A stretch of 64,000 bases of DNA from NCBI RefSeq assembly GCF_014837145.1, contig NZ_JACYFS010000004.1, forward strand, positions 339,999 to 403,998, written 5' to 3'. A program made the translations under genes and the position numbers. The stretch's first letter is position 1; the number at the start of each line of letters is the position of its first letter. The notes under the pieces are model-generated. The model did no database searches. It saw nothing but the letters and a program-made list of their open reading frames with translations, and was not told the origin of the DNA. Source of the DNA: Chryseobacterium caseinilyticum (GTDB lineage Bacteria > Bacteroidota > Bacteroidia > Flavobacteriales > Weeksellaceae). Positions 52,204 to 61,471 of this stretch are shown in pieces.

Positions 52204-52920
52204 ATGAAAAAACTCGTTATCATCCCAACATACAACGAAAAGGAAAATATTGAAAAGATAATTTCCGCTGTTTTTGCGTTGGAAGATGAGTTTCATGTTT
52301 TGGTGGTAGACGATTCCTCACCCGACGGTACCGCTGATATTGTAAAAGAATTGCAGAAAAAATTTCCGCATACACTTCATATATCTGTCAGAAAAGTGAA
52401 GGACGGTTTGGGAAAAGCCTATATTCACGGTTTCAAATGGGCAATCCAGAATCAGTATGACTATATTTTTGAGATGGATGCCGATTTCTCTCATAATCCT
52501 GAAGATTTGCCTAAACTTTTCGAAGCCTGCAAAAATGCAGATATGGCCATCGGTTCACGCTATTCCAAAGGGGTCAATGTGGTGAACTGGCCGATGGGAA
52601 GAGTGCTTCTGTCTTACTTTGCATCAAAATACGTGCGTTTCGTTTTAGGTTTGCCAATTCATGATACGACAGCTGGATTTGTCTGTTTTTCAAGAAAAGT
52701 TTTGGAAGATATCGGTTTGGATAACGTAAAACTGAAAGGATATGGCTTTCAGATCGAAATGAAATTCAGAACTTTGACGAAAGGTTTTAAAATTGTTGAA
52801 GTTCCTATTATCTTCACCAACAGAATTCTGGGAGAAAGTAAAATGAATGGCGGAATCATTCACGAGGCAGTTTTCGGAGTTTTAAATTTAAAATGGAAAT
52901 CCATCATCGGCAGATTATGA
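52204..52920 (+). CDS. Polyprenol monophosphomannose synthase-like family 2 glycosyltransferase
   Basis: A 238-residue GT2 enzyme from the ATG at MKKLVIIPTYNEKENIE. Motifs are LVVDDSSPDGTADIV and YIFEMDADFSHNPEDLP (nucleotide-sugar and metal sites), then SRYSKGVNVVNWPMGR and GFQIEMKFR. This is the dolichol-phosphate mannose synthase pattern, without the C-terminal membrane anchors of some homologues. It transfers mannose from GDP-mannose to a polyprenyl phosphate, a donor for envelope glycans or protein glycosylation. A longer frame from 52159 lacks family similarity before this ATG. Confidence 0.88.
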   Translation: MKKLVIIPTYNEKENIEKIISAVFALEDEFHVLVVDDSSPDGTADIVKELQKKFPHTLHISVRKVKDGLGKAYIHGFKWAIQNQYDYIFEMDADFSHNPEDLPKLFEACKNADMAIGSRYSKGVNVVNWPMGRVLLSYFASKYVRFVLGLPIHDTTAGFVCFSRKVLEDIGLDNVKLKGYGFQIEMKFRTLTKGFKIVEVPIIFTNRILGESKMNGGIIHEAVFGVLNLKWKSIIGRL

Positions 52921-53002
52921 AATTGCCATGATAAAACCTGTTTCACAAACACGACTGAACATCTGGCAATAACATGGACCATCAAAAAAATTAAATCTAC
53001 AC

Positions 53003-53371
53003 ATGAAAAAAATATTTTGTTTTTTAATTTTTCTCGTTCTCTTTTCATGTAAAGAATATCTCGACAGGCCTAAAAACCTGATCGACAAAGACACGATGGC
53101 AGAAGTGATGGCAGAGATGGCAATCAACGATCAGGTAAGTTTTATGTATCAGGGGAAAAATCTTGAGAGCGGAACCCGCTTTATCCTTAAAAATTACAAT
53201 ATAAAAGCTGATGATTTTGTGGAAAGCTACAAATATTATGTAGTCAGCCAAAAAATGAAAGGCATTATAGAAGACGCACAAAAAATCTTACTTGAAAAAG
53301 ATCCGAAAGCTGAAAAACATGTACAGGATAAACTCAAATCCAATCAGAACGTTCCTTCTTTCGCAAGATGA
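53003..53371 (+). CDS. DUF4296 lipoprotein
   Basis: A 122-residue protein with a lipoprotein signal (IFCFLIFLVLFSC, Cys at 16), followed by RPKNLIDKDTMAEVMAEMAINDQVSF and YKYYVVSQKMKGIIEDAQ, the two helical blocks of DUF4296 proteins. Function unknown. It sits 82 bp after the glycosyltransferase and 55 bp before tgt on the same strand. Confidence 0.85.
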   Translation: MKKIFCFLIFLVLFSCKEYLDRPKNLIDKDTMAEVMAEMAINDQVSFMYQGKNLESGTRFILKNYNIKADDFVESYKYYVVSQKMKGIIEDAQKILLEKDPKAEKHVQDKLKSNQNVPSFAR

Positions 53372-53426
53372 TTTCACGAAATTTCACATTTCATTCTTCA
53401 AAATTATTTAGATTTAAAAAATATAA

Positions 53427-54557
53427 ATGAGTTTCTTTAGTATAGAAAAAACCTCTCAGGGAAAAGCAAGAGCAGGCGAACTGAATACCGCACACGGAAA
53501 GGTTCAGACTCCTATTTTTATGCCGGTAGGAACTGTTGCCAGCGTAAAAACAGTGCATCAGAGAGAATTAAAAGAAGATATAAAAGCACAGATCATCCTC
53601 GGAAATACCTATCACCTTTATCTCCGCCCGGGAATGGAAGTGATGCAGGAAGCCGGTGGTCTACACAAATTTATGAACTGGGATCTTCCTATTCTTACGG
53701 ATTCAGGTGGGTTTCAGGTTTTTTCGCTTTCGGGGACACGAAAAATGTCAGAAGAAGGCGTAAAATTCAAATCTCACATTGACGGAAGCGTTCATCTGTT
53801 CACTCCCGAAAAATCTATGGAGATCCAGAGACAGATCGGAGCAGATATTTTTATGGCTTTCGACGAATGCGTTGCGTATCCTGAAGAATACAATCAGGTG
53901 AAACAATCCATGGAAATGACGCACCGCTGGCTGAAAAGGTGCATGGACTGGAATGAAAAAAATCCCGAACTGTACGGTCATAAACAGACATTTTTCCCTA
54001 TCGTTCAGGGTTCAACATTTTCTGATTTAAGAAAAATTTCTGCGGAAGTGATTTCAGAAGCCGGAGCTGAAGGAAATGCCATCGGCGGACTTTCAGTTGG
54101 CGAGCCGGAAGAAGAAATGTACAGAATTACCGATGAGGTAACCGATATTTTACCGAAAGAAAAACCGAGATACCTGATGGGCGTCGGCACACCATGGAAT
54201 ATTTTGGAATCTATCGGTTTGGGAATTGACATGATGGACTGCGTAATGCCAACCAGAAATGCCAGAAACGCAATGCTTTTCACATGGCAAGGCGTTATGA
54301 ATATGAAAAACGAAAAGTGGAAGAAAGATTTTTCTCCGCTCGACGAGTTTGGGACAAGTTTTGTTGATCGTGAGTATTCTAAAGCTTACGTGAGACATCT
54401 ATTTGTTTCAAAAGAATATCTTGCAAAGCAGATTGCATCTGTTCACAACCTTGCGTTTTATCTGGATTTGGTAAAAGTGGCGAGAGAACATATTTTAGCA
54501 GGTGATTTCTATGAGTGGAAAAATTCTGTAATGCCTGTTTTAAGACAAAGACTTTAA
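53427..54557 (+). CDS. tgt: tRNA-guanine (queuine) transglycosylase
   Basis: A 376-residue TGT. It exchanges guanine-34 for the preQ1 base in tRNAs with GUN anticodons during queuosine synthesis. Visible motifs are the active Asp in ILTDSGGFQVFSLSG, GGLSVGEPEEEM and GVGTPWNILESIGLGIDMMDCVMPTRNARNAMLFT, with the catalytic Asp in GIDMMD. The usual zinc-binding Cys cluster (CxCxxC) after the active site is replaced by EFGTSFVDREYSKAY, while VHNL still has the His. Loss of the zinc cysteines is unusual against the family norm. Confidence 0.94.
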   Translation: MSFFSIEKTSQGKARAGELNTAHGKVQTPIFMPVGTVASVKTVHQRELKEDIKAQIILGNTYHLYLRPGMEVMQEAGGLHKFMNWDLPILTDSGGFQVFSLSGTRKMSEEGVKFKSHIDGSVHLFTPEKSMEIQRQIGADIFMAFDECVAYPEEYNQVKQSMEMTHRWLKRCMDWNEKNPELYGHKQTFFPIVQGSTFSDLRKISAEVISEAGAEGNAIGGLSVGEPEEEMYRITDEVTDILPKEKPRYLMGVGTPWNILESIGLGIDMMDCVMPTRNARNAMLFTWQGVMNMKNEKWKKDFSPLDEFGTSFVDREYSKAYVRHLFVSKEYLAKQIASVHNLAFYLDLVKVAREHILAGDFYEWKNSVMPVLRQRL

Positions 54558-54569
54558 AAATTATAATTG

Positions 54570-55682
54570 ATGCTGAAAATTGTAGACAGATATATCGTCA
54601 GAAAATACCTTGGGACATTCAGTTTCATGCTTATTTTGCTGTCTATAGTTGTTTTAGTTATTGATGTACAGCAAAAAATCCCAAGAATTGAAAACGCGAC
54701 GGCAATTGATCCGAAACTGAACCTCACCTACTTTCTGATTCATTTTTACCCATTCTGGATCATCAATCTTGTGGTGACATTCCTTGCAATCCTTGTTTTT
54801 ATCTCAGTAATTTATTTTACTTCAAGGATGGCCAACAACACAGAAATTGTTGCCATCATCAGCAGTGGAGCAAGTTTCCACAGGTTTGCAAAGCCTTATC
54901 TTCTCACCTCTTTATTCATTGCACTTATATCGCTTACGGTAAATCATCTCGTTTTACCTTGGGCCAATATGAAGAAAAATGAGCTGGAAGCATACACCTA
55001 TAATGCCGCAAAAAAAGATAAAATCCTGGGTACAGCTCCGGTTTCAGCGCAGTTGAGTACAACAGAATATATTTTCGTGAATTCCTGGAATAAGAAAGAC
55101 AACCGCGGCTATGGCTTTGCCTATCAAAAATTCGATAAAAACAGGAAACTTCTTTATGAACTGAAATCCAATGACGTGCTTTGGGACGTCAAAAAGAAAC
55201 AGTTTGTACTGAACAATTACATGGAGAAAACCATCAATAAAAACGACACTCAGAAACTTGCCAATGGCTATGAAATAAGAAAAAATTATGGCCAGGCTCC
55301 CGAAGAACTTTTCCCGAATCAGCTTTTGGGACAAAATAAACCCACTCCGGAACTTTTAGATTTCATCAACCGTGAAAAGCAGAAAGGAAACAGCAACTTA
55401 AATTCCCATTTAAACGAGCTTCATCAAAGAACTTCGATGCCGGTGGCTATTGTTCTGCTTACGTTTTTAGCGTTGTCCTTAGCTTCACAAAAGAAAAGAG
55501 GTGGTTTGGGGATCAACCTTGCCATCGGGATTTCTCTGGCATTCGTTTTTGTATTTTCATTTGAGGCCTTAAAGGTTGTTTCAGAAAATAAAGCCATTTC
55601 TCCGGCATTGGCGATGTGGCTTCCTAATATTGCTTTTTTCCCGCTGACACTTTATTTGTATTTAAAACGCGCAAATCAGTAA
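54570..55682 (+). CDS. LptF/LptG-family LPS export permease
   Basis: A 370-residue membrane protein from the ATG at MLKIVDRYIVRKYL. Three helices at each end (LILLSIVVLVIDVQQ, IINLVVTFLAILVFISV, YLLTSLFIALISLTV; then MPVAIVLLTFLALSLA, NLAIGISLAFVFVFSF, LAMWLPNIAFFPLTLYLY) surround a periplasmic beta-jellyroll-like domain. This is the LptF/LptG pattern of the ABC system that extracts lipopolysaccharide. The gene follows tgt by 12 nt and overlaps the convergent birA tail by 7 bp. Confidence 0.9.
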   Translation: MLKIVDRYIVRKYLGTFSFMLILLSIVVLVIDVQQKIPRIENATAIDPKLNLTYFLIHFYPFWIINLVVTFLAILVFISVIYFTSRMANNTEIVAIISSGASFHRFAKPYLLTSLFIALISLTVNHLVLPWANMKKNELEAYTYNAAKKDKILGTAPVSAQLSTTEYIFVNSWNKKDNRGYGFAYQKFDKNRKLLYELKSNDVLWDVKKKQFVLNNYMEKTINKNDTQKLANGYEIRKNYGQAPEELFPNQLLGQNKPTPELLDFINREKQKGNSNLNSHLNELHQRTSMPVAIVLLTFLALSLASQKKRGGLGINLAIGISLAFVFVFSFEALKVVSENKAISPALAMWLPNIAFFPLTLYLYLKRANQ

Positions 55683-56389
55683 AGAAGTTTTATTTCTTTG
55701 TGATAAAAAGTCTTCATTCCTTCTTCAAATTCAATATGAATCTCACCATTTTCATCGGCAGAACGGATGATGCCATTTTGTCTGAATCCATCTTTTTCAA
55801 AAACTGAAATTTCATCTTTTTTAAAAAGATTTTCATTGAATCTTTTTAAAATTTCAACCTCAGAAGGAATAGATCTCAGATTTTGAGTCATAAAAAAATG
55901 GAAATCCTCAGCAAATTTCTTAAGCTCAAACTGAACCGTGGTTTGCGTCAGAAGTGAACCTGCATTGGAAATCTCATCAAATTTATCCTGCAAAACATTG
56001 ATCCCGATACCGATTATAAAATATTGATTTTCATTAATTTTCTTTTTTTCCAGAAGAATACCGGAAACTTTTTTGTTGTGAAGGATGATATCGTTCGGCC
56101 ACTTTATTTTAGCTGCCTGATCAGTCAGTTTGGCAATAAACTCCCGAACCAGAACTGCGGTATAATAATTGAATAAAAAATGAGAGACTTTTACAGAGTC
56201 ACAATCAACTGCAAGACTGTAAGCCAGATTTTTTCCGGCCACCGATTCCCAGAGATTCCCATACTGCCCGCGACCTTTCGTTTGATTAAAAGTGTGCACG
56301 GCAATAAAATTTGAATCAGGATAAAGTAAAAATGAAGCTACTTCGTCATTAGTAGAAGAGCAGTGATCGAGATAAATGAGGTCGTCCAT
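55676..56389 (-). CDS. birA: Biotin-[acetyl-CoA-carboxylase] ligase
   Basis: A 237-residue biotin protein ligase without an N-terminal helix-turn-helix, so it is not a repressor. Motifs are YLDHCSSTNDEVAS, the biotinoyl-AMP loop TKGRGQYGNLWES, KWPNDIILHNKKVSGILLE, and IGIGINVL. It attaches biotin to carboxylase carrier domains. The 3' end overlaps the LptF/G gene by 7 bp tail-to-tail, and it diverges from rsfS. Confidence 0.93.
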   Translation of the reverse strand: MDDLIYLDHCSSTNDEVASFLLYPDSNFIAVHTFNQTKGRGQYGNLWESVAGKNLAYSLAVDCDSVKVSHFLFNYYTAVLVREFIAKLTDQAAKIKWPNDIILHNKKVSGILLEKKKINENQYFIIGIGINVLQDKFDEISNAGSLLTQTTVQFELKKFAEDFHFFMTQNLRSIPSEVEILKRFNENLFKKDEISVFEKDGFRQNGIIRSADENGEIHIEFEEGMKTFYHKEIKLLY

Positions 56390-56449
56390 TTAAGAAAAAT
56401 TTATGACTAATTGGACGGCTAAAGTAAGTCTAAAGTAAAAGAAAAACAA

Positions 56450-56457
56450 TAAATTTG
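56450..56457 (+). promoter_or_regulatory. Candidate -7 box for the rsfS-ftsH unit
   Basis: TAAATTTG, 19 nt before the rsfS ATG. Confidence 0.6.
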
Positions 56458-56476
56458 CAGATTATAGTATTTTTTA

Positions 56477-56845
56477 ATGAGCAACACGACAGAAAAACAA
56501 CAATTAATAGATAAAATAGTAGAAGCTATTCAGGATGTGAAAGGAGAGGATGTAATGATCTTTGACCTCACAAAAATCGAGAACTCGGTAGCGGAAACTT
56601 TTATTATATGCAGCGGAAATTCCAACACTCAGGTATCGGCTTTAGCAGGATCCATCGAGAAAAAAGTTCGTAACGACCTCCAAGACAGACCTTGGCACGT
56701 GGAAGGTACAGAAAACGCAATGTGGGTTTTGGTAGACTACGTGAGTGTAGTAGTACATATTTTCCAGAAAGAAACCCGTGAATATTACGATATCGAAGAA
56801 CTTTGGGGAGACGCTGTGATTACCAGAGTTGAAAACGCAATCTAA
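56477..56845 (+). CDS. rsfS: Ribosomal silencing factor RsfS
   Basis: A 122-residue RsfS/Iojap protein with DVMIFDLTKIENSVAETFIICSGNSNTQVSALA, DLQDRPWHVEGTENAMWVLVDYVSVVVHIF and REYYDIEELWGDA. It binds ribosomal protein uL14 and blocks subunit joining under starvation. It leads into ftsH after 17 nt, the normal arrangement in Bacteroidota. Confidence 0.94.
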   Translation: MSNTTEKQQLIDKIVEAIQDVKGEDVMIFDLTKIENSVAETFIICSGNSNTQVSALAGSIEKKVRNDLQDRPWHVEGTENAMWVLVDYVSVVVHIFQKETREYYDIEELWGDAVITRVENAI

Positions 56846-56862
56846 ATTTTTAAAAGCAATAA

Positions 56863-58875
56863 ATGAATAATAAAGGATTTAACTGGTTTTTTCCTATAGC
56901 CATTATCGCGCTTTTGCTGTTCTTTGCTTCCAATTTTTTATCGGAAGGAAACAGCAAAACCATCAACGAAGACACGTTCTTCAGAGAGATGCAGGCAGGG
57001 AAAGTTCAGAAAGTTGAAATTAACAAACAGACTGAAAAGGCTGATGTATTTTTAACCAAAGAAGCAAAAACACAGACGGTAGAAAAGAAAGACAACAACC
57101 CATTCTCAAGCCCTTTGGGAATGTCTGCAAAACCGGATTATGTTGTAAAATATGGAGATTTAAAGCTGTTCCTTGAGAAATTTGACGCGTTAAAAGGTCA
57201 GAATCCAGCATTAAAAACCACTAAGGATTACGCTGAAGGCGAAAGCCCGTTTGCGGGAATTCTGATCAACGTTTTGATTTGGGTAACTGTTTTAGGTTTA
57301 TTTTACTTCATTCTTTTCAGAAAGATGGGTGGCGGAGGCGGCCCTGGCGGACAGATTTTTTCTATCGGGAAATCAAGAGCCAAGCTTTTTGACGAGAAAG
57401 AAAAAATTCAGACTACATTTAAAGATGTGGCAGGTCTTGAAGGAGCCAAAGAAGAAGTACAGGAAGTGGTAGATTTCCTTAAAAATTCTGAAAAGTATAC
57501 AAAACTGGGAGGTAAAATACCTAAAGGTGTTCTTTTGGTTGGCCCTCCGGGAACCGGTAAAACATTATTGGCAAAAGCCGTTGCGGGTGAAGCCAAAGTA
57601 CCTTTCTTCTCACTGTCAGGTTCAGATTTCGTGGAAATGTTTGTAGGAGTTGGTGCCTCAAGAGTAAGAGACCTTTTTGCTCAGGCGAAAGCCAAATCTC
57701 CGGCGATTATCTTCATTGATGAGATTGATGCCATCGGTAGAGCAAGAGGCAAAAATAACTTCTCCGGCGGAAACGACGAAAGAGAAAATACACTGAACCA
57801 GCTTTTAACTGAAATGGATGGTTTTGGAACAGACGTGAACGTTATCGTAATGGCTGCAACCAACAGAGCTGATATTTTAGATAAAGCTTTAATGAGAGCA
57901 GGACGTTTTGACCGTTCAGTTTACGTTGATCTTCCTGAACTGCATGAAAGAAAAGAGATTTTTGATGTGCATTTAAGTAAAATTAAACTGGATGAAAATG
58001 TAGACCGAGAATTTTTGGCAAAACAAACACCTGGTTTCAGTGGGGCAGATATTGCCAACGTTTGTAATGAAGCAGCATTAATTGCAGCAAGAAACAGCCA
58101 CACTTCAGTTACGAAACAGGATTTCCTGGATGCTGTAGACAGAATTATTGGCGGTCTTGAGAAGAAAAACATGGCCATCAAGCCATCTGAAAAAAGAAGA
58201 GTAGCTTATCACGAAGCCGGCCACGCAACGATCTCATGGTTGGTAGAACACGCTTCACCGCTTTTAAAAGTAACCATTGTTCCAAGAGGAAGATCTTTAG
58301 GCGCCGCATGGTATCTACCTGAAGAAAGACAGTTGACGACAACCGAGCAGATGCTTGACGAAATGTGTGCTACCCTTGGAGGAAGAGCTGCCGAGCAGGT
58401 AATATTCAACAATATTTCTACCGGTGCACTTTCTGACCTTGAAACAGTAACGAAAAGAGCTCAGGCGATGGTAACCATCTACGGATTGAGCCCGAATATC
58501 GGTAATATTTCTTACTATGACAGCACAGGTCAGTCTGAATACAGTTTTGGGAAACCATATTCTGAGCAGACAGCAAGTAAAATTGATCACGAGATAAAAT
58601 CAATTATCGAAAATCAATATGACAGAGCGGTGCAGATTCTTACAGACAATAAAGACAAACTGGACGCTTTGGCCAACAAACTTCTGGAAAAAGAAGTGAT
58701 TTTCAGAGAAGATCTTGAGGATGTTTTCGGAAAAAGAGCGTGGGATCCGGAACTGACTGAGAAACCGGTAACGAATACCATCGCAAATGCGAAAGAACCT
58801 TCAGAAGAAATTCTGATCAAAGATAAAGAGGAAGACAGTGAAACTCAGGCACCTGAAAGCCCGACACAGCTGTAA
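56863..58875 (+). CDS. ftsH: ATP-dependent zinc metalloprotease FtsH
   Basis: A 670-residue membrane AAA+ protease. Two helices ([21 protein letters not shown] and [20 protein letters not shown]) bracket a periplasmic domain, and a Gly-rich linker follows. AAA motifs are [19 protein letters not shown] and the second region of homology with [22 protein letters not shown]; the zinc site is HEAGH. It degrades damaged membrane proteins and regulators such as LpxC. The acidic tail is variable. The expected neighbours (rsfS before, LUD and cdsA after) are present. Confidence 0.97.
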   Translation: MNNKGFNWFFPIAIIALLLFFASNFLSEGNSKTINEDTFFREMQAGKVQKVEINKQTEKADVFLTKEAKTQTVEKKDNNPFSSPLGMSAKPDYVVKYGDLKLFLEKFDALKGQNPALKTTKDYAEGESPFAGILINVLIWVTVLGLFYFILFRKMGGGGGPGGQIFSIGKSRAKLFDEKEKIQTTFKDVAGLEGAKEEVQEVVDFLKNSEKYTKLGGKIPKGVLLVGPPGTGKTLLAKAVAGEAKVPFFSLSGSDFVEMFVGVGASRVRDLFAQAKAKSPAIIFIDEIDAIGRARGKNNFSGGNDERENTLNQLLTEMDGFGTDVNVIVMAATNRADILDKALMRAGRFDRSVYVDLPELHERKEIFDVHLSKIKLDENVDREFLAKQTPGFSGADIANVCNEAALIAARNSHTSVTKQDFLDAVDRIIGGLEKKNMAIKPSEKRRVAYHEAGHATISWLVEHASPLLKVTIVPRGRSLGAAWYLPEERQLTTTEQMLDEMCATLGGRAAEQVIFNNISTGALSDLETVTKRAQAMVTIYGLSPNIGNISYYDSTGQSEYSFGKPYSEQTASKIDHEIKSIIENQYDRAVQILTDNKDKLDALANKLLEKEVIFREDLEDVFGKRAWDPELTEKPVTNTIANAKEPSEEILIKDKEEDSETQAPESPTQL

Positions 58876-58897
58876 GATTCTTTTAAATAAATTTTAT

Positions 58898-58931
58898 GAA
58901 AACCCGGCAGTTCAAAACTGCTGGGTTTTTT
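58898..58931 (+). terminator. Terminator after ftsH
   Basis: AAAACCCGGCAGTT pairs with AACTGCTGGGTTTT (one mismatch), followed by Ts. Confidence 0.88.
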
Positions 58932-58974
58932 AACATTTATGCGTATATTTCTCATTAGTTCTATATTAATTTTT

Positions 58975-58982
58975 TACTTTTG
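58975..58982 (+). promoter_or_regulatory. Candidate -7 box for the LUD-cdsA-psd unit
   Basis: TACTTTTG, 27 nt before the TTG start at 59010. Confidence 0.55.
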
Positions 58983-59009
58983 TACTAAGTTGACTAAAAA
59001 TAAATTAAG

Positions 59010-59588
59010 TTGAGTTTATTCAAGAAAATTGTAAGCAAACTTACCAATCAGCCTGAAAATGATGAAAAGCAGAGTTTGGAAAAACTTGGAGATTCGCTGA
59101 AAAATGCAGATCTCGATTACAAGTTTGCACAGCTTTTCACTCACTCGGGTGGATTTTTCAATTATTGCGCAGACGAAGCCGAAGCATTACAGACTCTTAA
59201 TCAGATTGTGAAGATTGAGGGAGTCAACAATATTTTCTGTTGTGACAAAGACCTTCAAAATTTCCTCAATGTAGTAAAGACCAACTTTACTCCGGAATTA
59301 CAGCACGCCAACGATGCCGCTTTTATTACCTGCGAATACCTGATTGCTTTCGACGGCAGAATCATGCTTTCTGCAAACAACATCCTCCATTATCATTCTT
59401 CCAAACTTCCGGAGAAAATCATCATCATGGCCAATGTATCGCAGATCGTGAGCAATCTGAATGACGCCATGGGAAAAATCAAAAGAAACGGAAACATAAA
59501 AAACCTCACCTCCATCAGCGGTGGTCAGAATAAACTGGATGCAACCGCTCCAAACAATAAACTTTTCCTGCTTCTTCTGGAAGACTAA
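59010..59588 (+). CDS. LUD-domain protein
   Basis: A 192-residue protein with a TTG start (TTG AGT TTA). It has the LUD (LutB/LutC-like) Rossmann-type fold: FAQLFTHSGGFFNYCADEAEALQTL, AAFITCEYLIAFDGRIMLSANN, LPEKIIIMANVSQIVSNL and LLLLED at the end. LutC members take part in lactate oxidation, but no lutA/lutB iron-sulfur partners lie here. The position between ftsH and cdsA is the usual flavobacterial one, whose role is unknown. Confidence 0.85.
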   Translation: MSLFKKIVSKLTNQPENDEKQSLEKLGDSLKNADLDYKFAQLFTHSGGFFNYCADEAEALQTLNQIVKIEGVNNIFCCDKDLQNFLNVVKTNFTPELQHANDAAFITCEYLIAFDGRIMLSANNILHYHSSKLPEKIIIMANVSQIVSNLNDAMGKIKRNGNIKNLTSISGGQNKLDATAPNNKLFLLLLED

Positions 59589-59612
59589 GCAGAACTGTAA
59601 ACTCAGAAAATT

Positions 59613-60485
59613 TTGGACAAAAACCTTATTCAGAGAACCCTCTCGGGTATTATTTATATCGCAATCATTATTTTGTGTACCACGCCTTTAGGTGCACAGC
59701 TCATCAACCGCATTTCTCCTGAACTTGTAAAGCAACATTATCTGTACTACGGTTTAATCACTTTACTTTTAACTGTCGGAACCTGGGAATGCATCAAAAT
59801 CATGAAATTTGGAAACGGCTACGAAAAGTGGATTGTTTTTCCTGTAGTCGCTGTTATCTATTATATCTTTTCTAAAAGATATTTCCAGCACGGCTTTTAT
59901 TTTGATTTCCGGATTCAGGATATTCTTGCTGTTGCGGCAGTAGGAATTGCAGCCCTGACCCTGTTTAAATTTGCAACCGAACTCTATATTGACAGCGGAA
60001 AACTGATCTTTACTGTTATCTACGTTGCCTTACCATTTTCTCTTGCACTCGGACTTCCCAAATATTCTAGTTACGATCAGACTTTTTCGCTGGAAGTGAT
60101 CTTTCTCTTTATCCTCATCTGGAGCAGTGATACCTTTGCATACATCGCAGGAAGGCTTTTCGGAAAACATAAAATGGCTCCCAAAATATCACCAAAGAAA
60201 ACATGGGAAGGCTATATCGGCGGAGTGGTTTTAACTTTGATACTCTCCTATTTCGTTGAACAGTATCAGCCAGAATTGAGAGGAAACTGGATGGTTGTCG
60301 GTTTTCTGGTGGCTCTTTTTGCTCCGCTCGGAGATTTGGTTGAAAGCCAGCTTAAAAGAACATTCGGTGTGAAAGACAGCGGAAATATCATTCCCGGTCA
60401 TGGAGGAGTATTAGACAGACTCGACAGTTTTTTAATCTGCGCGCCTGTTGTATATTTGTACTTTATTATTGAAAAATTTATTTAA
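59613..60485 (+). CDS. cdsA: Phosphatidate cytidylyltransferase
   Basis: A 290-residue polytopic enzyme with a TTG start 24 nt after the LUD stop. The C-terminal signature is WSSDTFAYIAGRLFGKHKMAPKISPKKTWEGYIGG, then APLGDLVESQLKRTFGVKDSGNIIPGHGGVLDRLDS, the full CdsA pattern. It makes CDP-diacylglycerol from phosphatidate and CTP, the precursor of all phospholipids here. It feeds the downstream psd pathway. Confidence 0.95.
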   Translation: MDKNLIQRTLSGIIYIAIIILCTTPLGAQLINRISPELVKQHYLYYGLITLLLTVGTWECIKIMKFGNGYEKWIVFPVVAVIYYIFSKRYFQHGFYFDFRIQDILAVAAVGIAALTLFKFATELYIDSGKLIFTVIYVALPFSLALGLPKYSSYDQTFSLEVIFLFILIWSSDTFAYIAGRLFGKHKMAPKISPKKTWEGYIGGVVLTLILSYFVEQYQPELRGNWMVVGFLVALFAPLGDLVESQLKRTFGVKDSGNIIPGHGGVLDRLDSFLICAPVVYLYFIIEKFI

Positions 60486-60541
60486 AACTAAACCTTCGCC
60501 ATTGAGCTTACAAAGCCTGGCGATTTTTTAAAAATCTGAAT

Positions 60542-61195
60542 ATGAAATTACATAAGGAATCCAAAGGCACAATCGCAGTAGCCAGTATCTTATTTATTGC
60601 TGTGGCGAGTGTTTCGATATACTTTCTTGAAATGTGGTCTTTGATGATCATCGTACCTCTTCTGATTATTTATGGACTGGTATTTTGGTTTTTCAGAGTT
60701 CCGAACCGTGATATTCAGGATCATGTGGAAAATGTGATCGCCCCTGTAGACGGTAAAGTGGTGATGATCAAAGAAGTGGTAGAGACAGAGTTTATCAAAG
60801 AAGCCTCTATTCAGATTTCTATATTTATGTCGCCTCTAAATGTACACATCTGCCGTTACCCGGTTTCCGGAAATGTAATTTATAAGAAATACCATCCGGG
60901 AAAATATTTGGTGGCGTGGCACGAAAAATCTTCAACTGAAAATGAAAGAACAACCGTTGCCGTGGAAAGTTTAACAAAACATAAAGTAGTTTTCAGACAG
61001 ATTGCAGGATATGTTGCGAGAAGAATTGTTTTCTACTGTAACGAAGGCGATCAGGCAAAAGCAGGACATGAATTTGGTTTCATTAAATTCGGTTCAAGAA
61101 TGGATATTTTCCTTCCCTTAGACACTGAAATCATCTGCAAAATCGGTGACAAAACAAAAGGAGGAATTGATGTCATTGCGAAGATGAGAGATTAG
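60542..61195 (+). CDS. psd: Phosphatidylserine decarboxylase-related protein
   Basis: A 217-residue protein of the short Psd form. Two helices near the N-terminus (IAVASILFIAVASVSIYFLEMWSLMIIVPLLIIYGLVF) are followed by VIAPVDGKVVMIKEV, IFMSPLNVHICRYP and the self-cleavage region GHEFGFIKFGSRMDIFLP, in which Gly-Ser is the cleavage site giving the pyruvoyl group. It converts phosphatidylserine to phosphatidylethanolamine at the membrane. Last gene of the LUD-cdsA-psd run; a terminator lies about 55 bp further on. Confidence 0.93.
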   Translation: MKLHKESKGTIAVASILFIAVASVSIYFLEMWSLMIIVPLLIIYGLVFWFFRVPNRDIQDHVENVIAPVDGKVVMIKEVVETEFIKEASIQISIFMSPLNVHICRYPVSGNVIYKKYHPGKYLVAWHEKSSTENERTTVAVESLTKHKVVFRQIAGYVARRIVFYCNEGDQAKAGHEFGFIKFGSRMDIFLPLDTEIICKIGDKTKGGIDVIAKMRD

Positions 61196-61197
61196 GA

Positions 61198-61229
61198 AAT
61201 GATTGATGAATGATGATTGATGAATGATT
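61198..61229. repeat. Low-complexity GATGAATGATGATT spacer
   Basis: Short imperfect copies of GATTGATGAATGAT follow the psd stop codon. Similar words occur at 20302-20318 (GTGAGATGAGTGATGAG) and around 4477-4541. Confidence 0.6.
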
Positions 61230-61250
61230 TAGAAATCATTTTATATAAAT

Positions 61251-61281
61251 AAAAATCAGGGTTTTCGGACTCTGATTTTTT
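61251..61281 (+). terminator. Terminator after psd
   Basis: AAAAATCAG pairs with CTGATTTTT around a short loop, followed by Ts. Confidence 0.8.
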
Positions 61282-61437
61282 GCTTTAAAGTAAAGATTAT
61301 TATTTCCATTTAGATAATATTCAAATTAAACTTACTAAATAAATATTGATTTATTAATTTTTAATTATTTTGATTAATATATTGCTATTTTAATACTCAT
61401 TCAATACTTAATGTAACAATTATTTCATTTAAAATCG

Positions 61438-61445
61438 TAGTTTTG
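61438..61445 (+). promoter_or_regulatory. Candidate -7 box for the PNGase F-like gene
   Basis: TAGTTTTG, 26 nt before the ATG at 61472. It overlaps the perfect palindrome TTTTGATTT-C-AAATCAAAA (61441-61459), a possible regulator site at the transcription start. Confidence 0.6.
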
Positions 61446-61471
61446 ATTTCAAATCAAAAATCTGATAATTA

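Noticed and set aside
52921..53002. Small RNA or terminator after the glycosyltransferase gene
   Set aside because: Only weak repeated words (GCCATGAT, GGCAATAA) were seen, with no convincing stem or T-run.
61441..61459. FNR/Crp-type box at the PNGase F-like promoter
   Set aside because: The half sites TTGAT and ATCAA are separated by five bases instead of four, and no matching second site was found; kept only as a palindrome.
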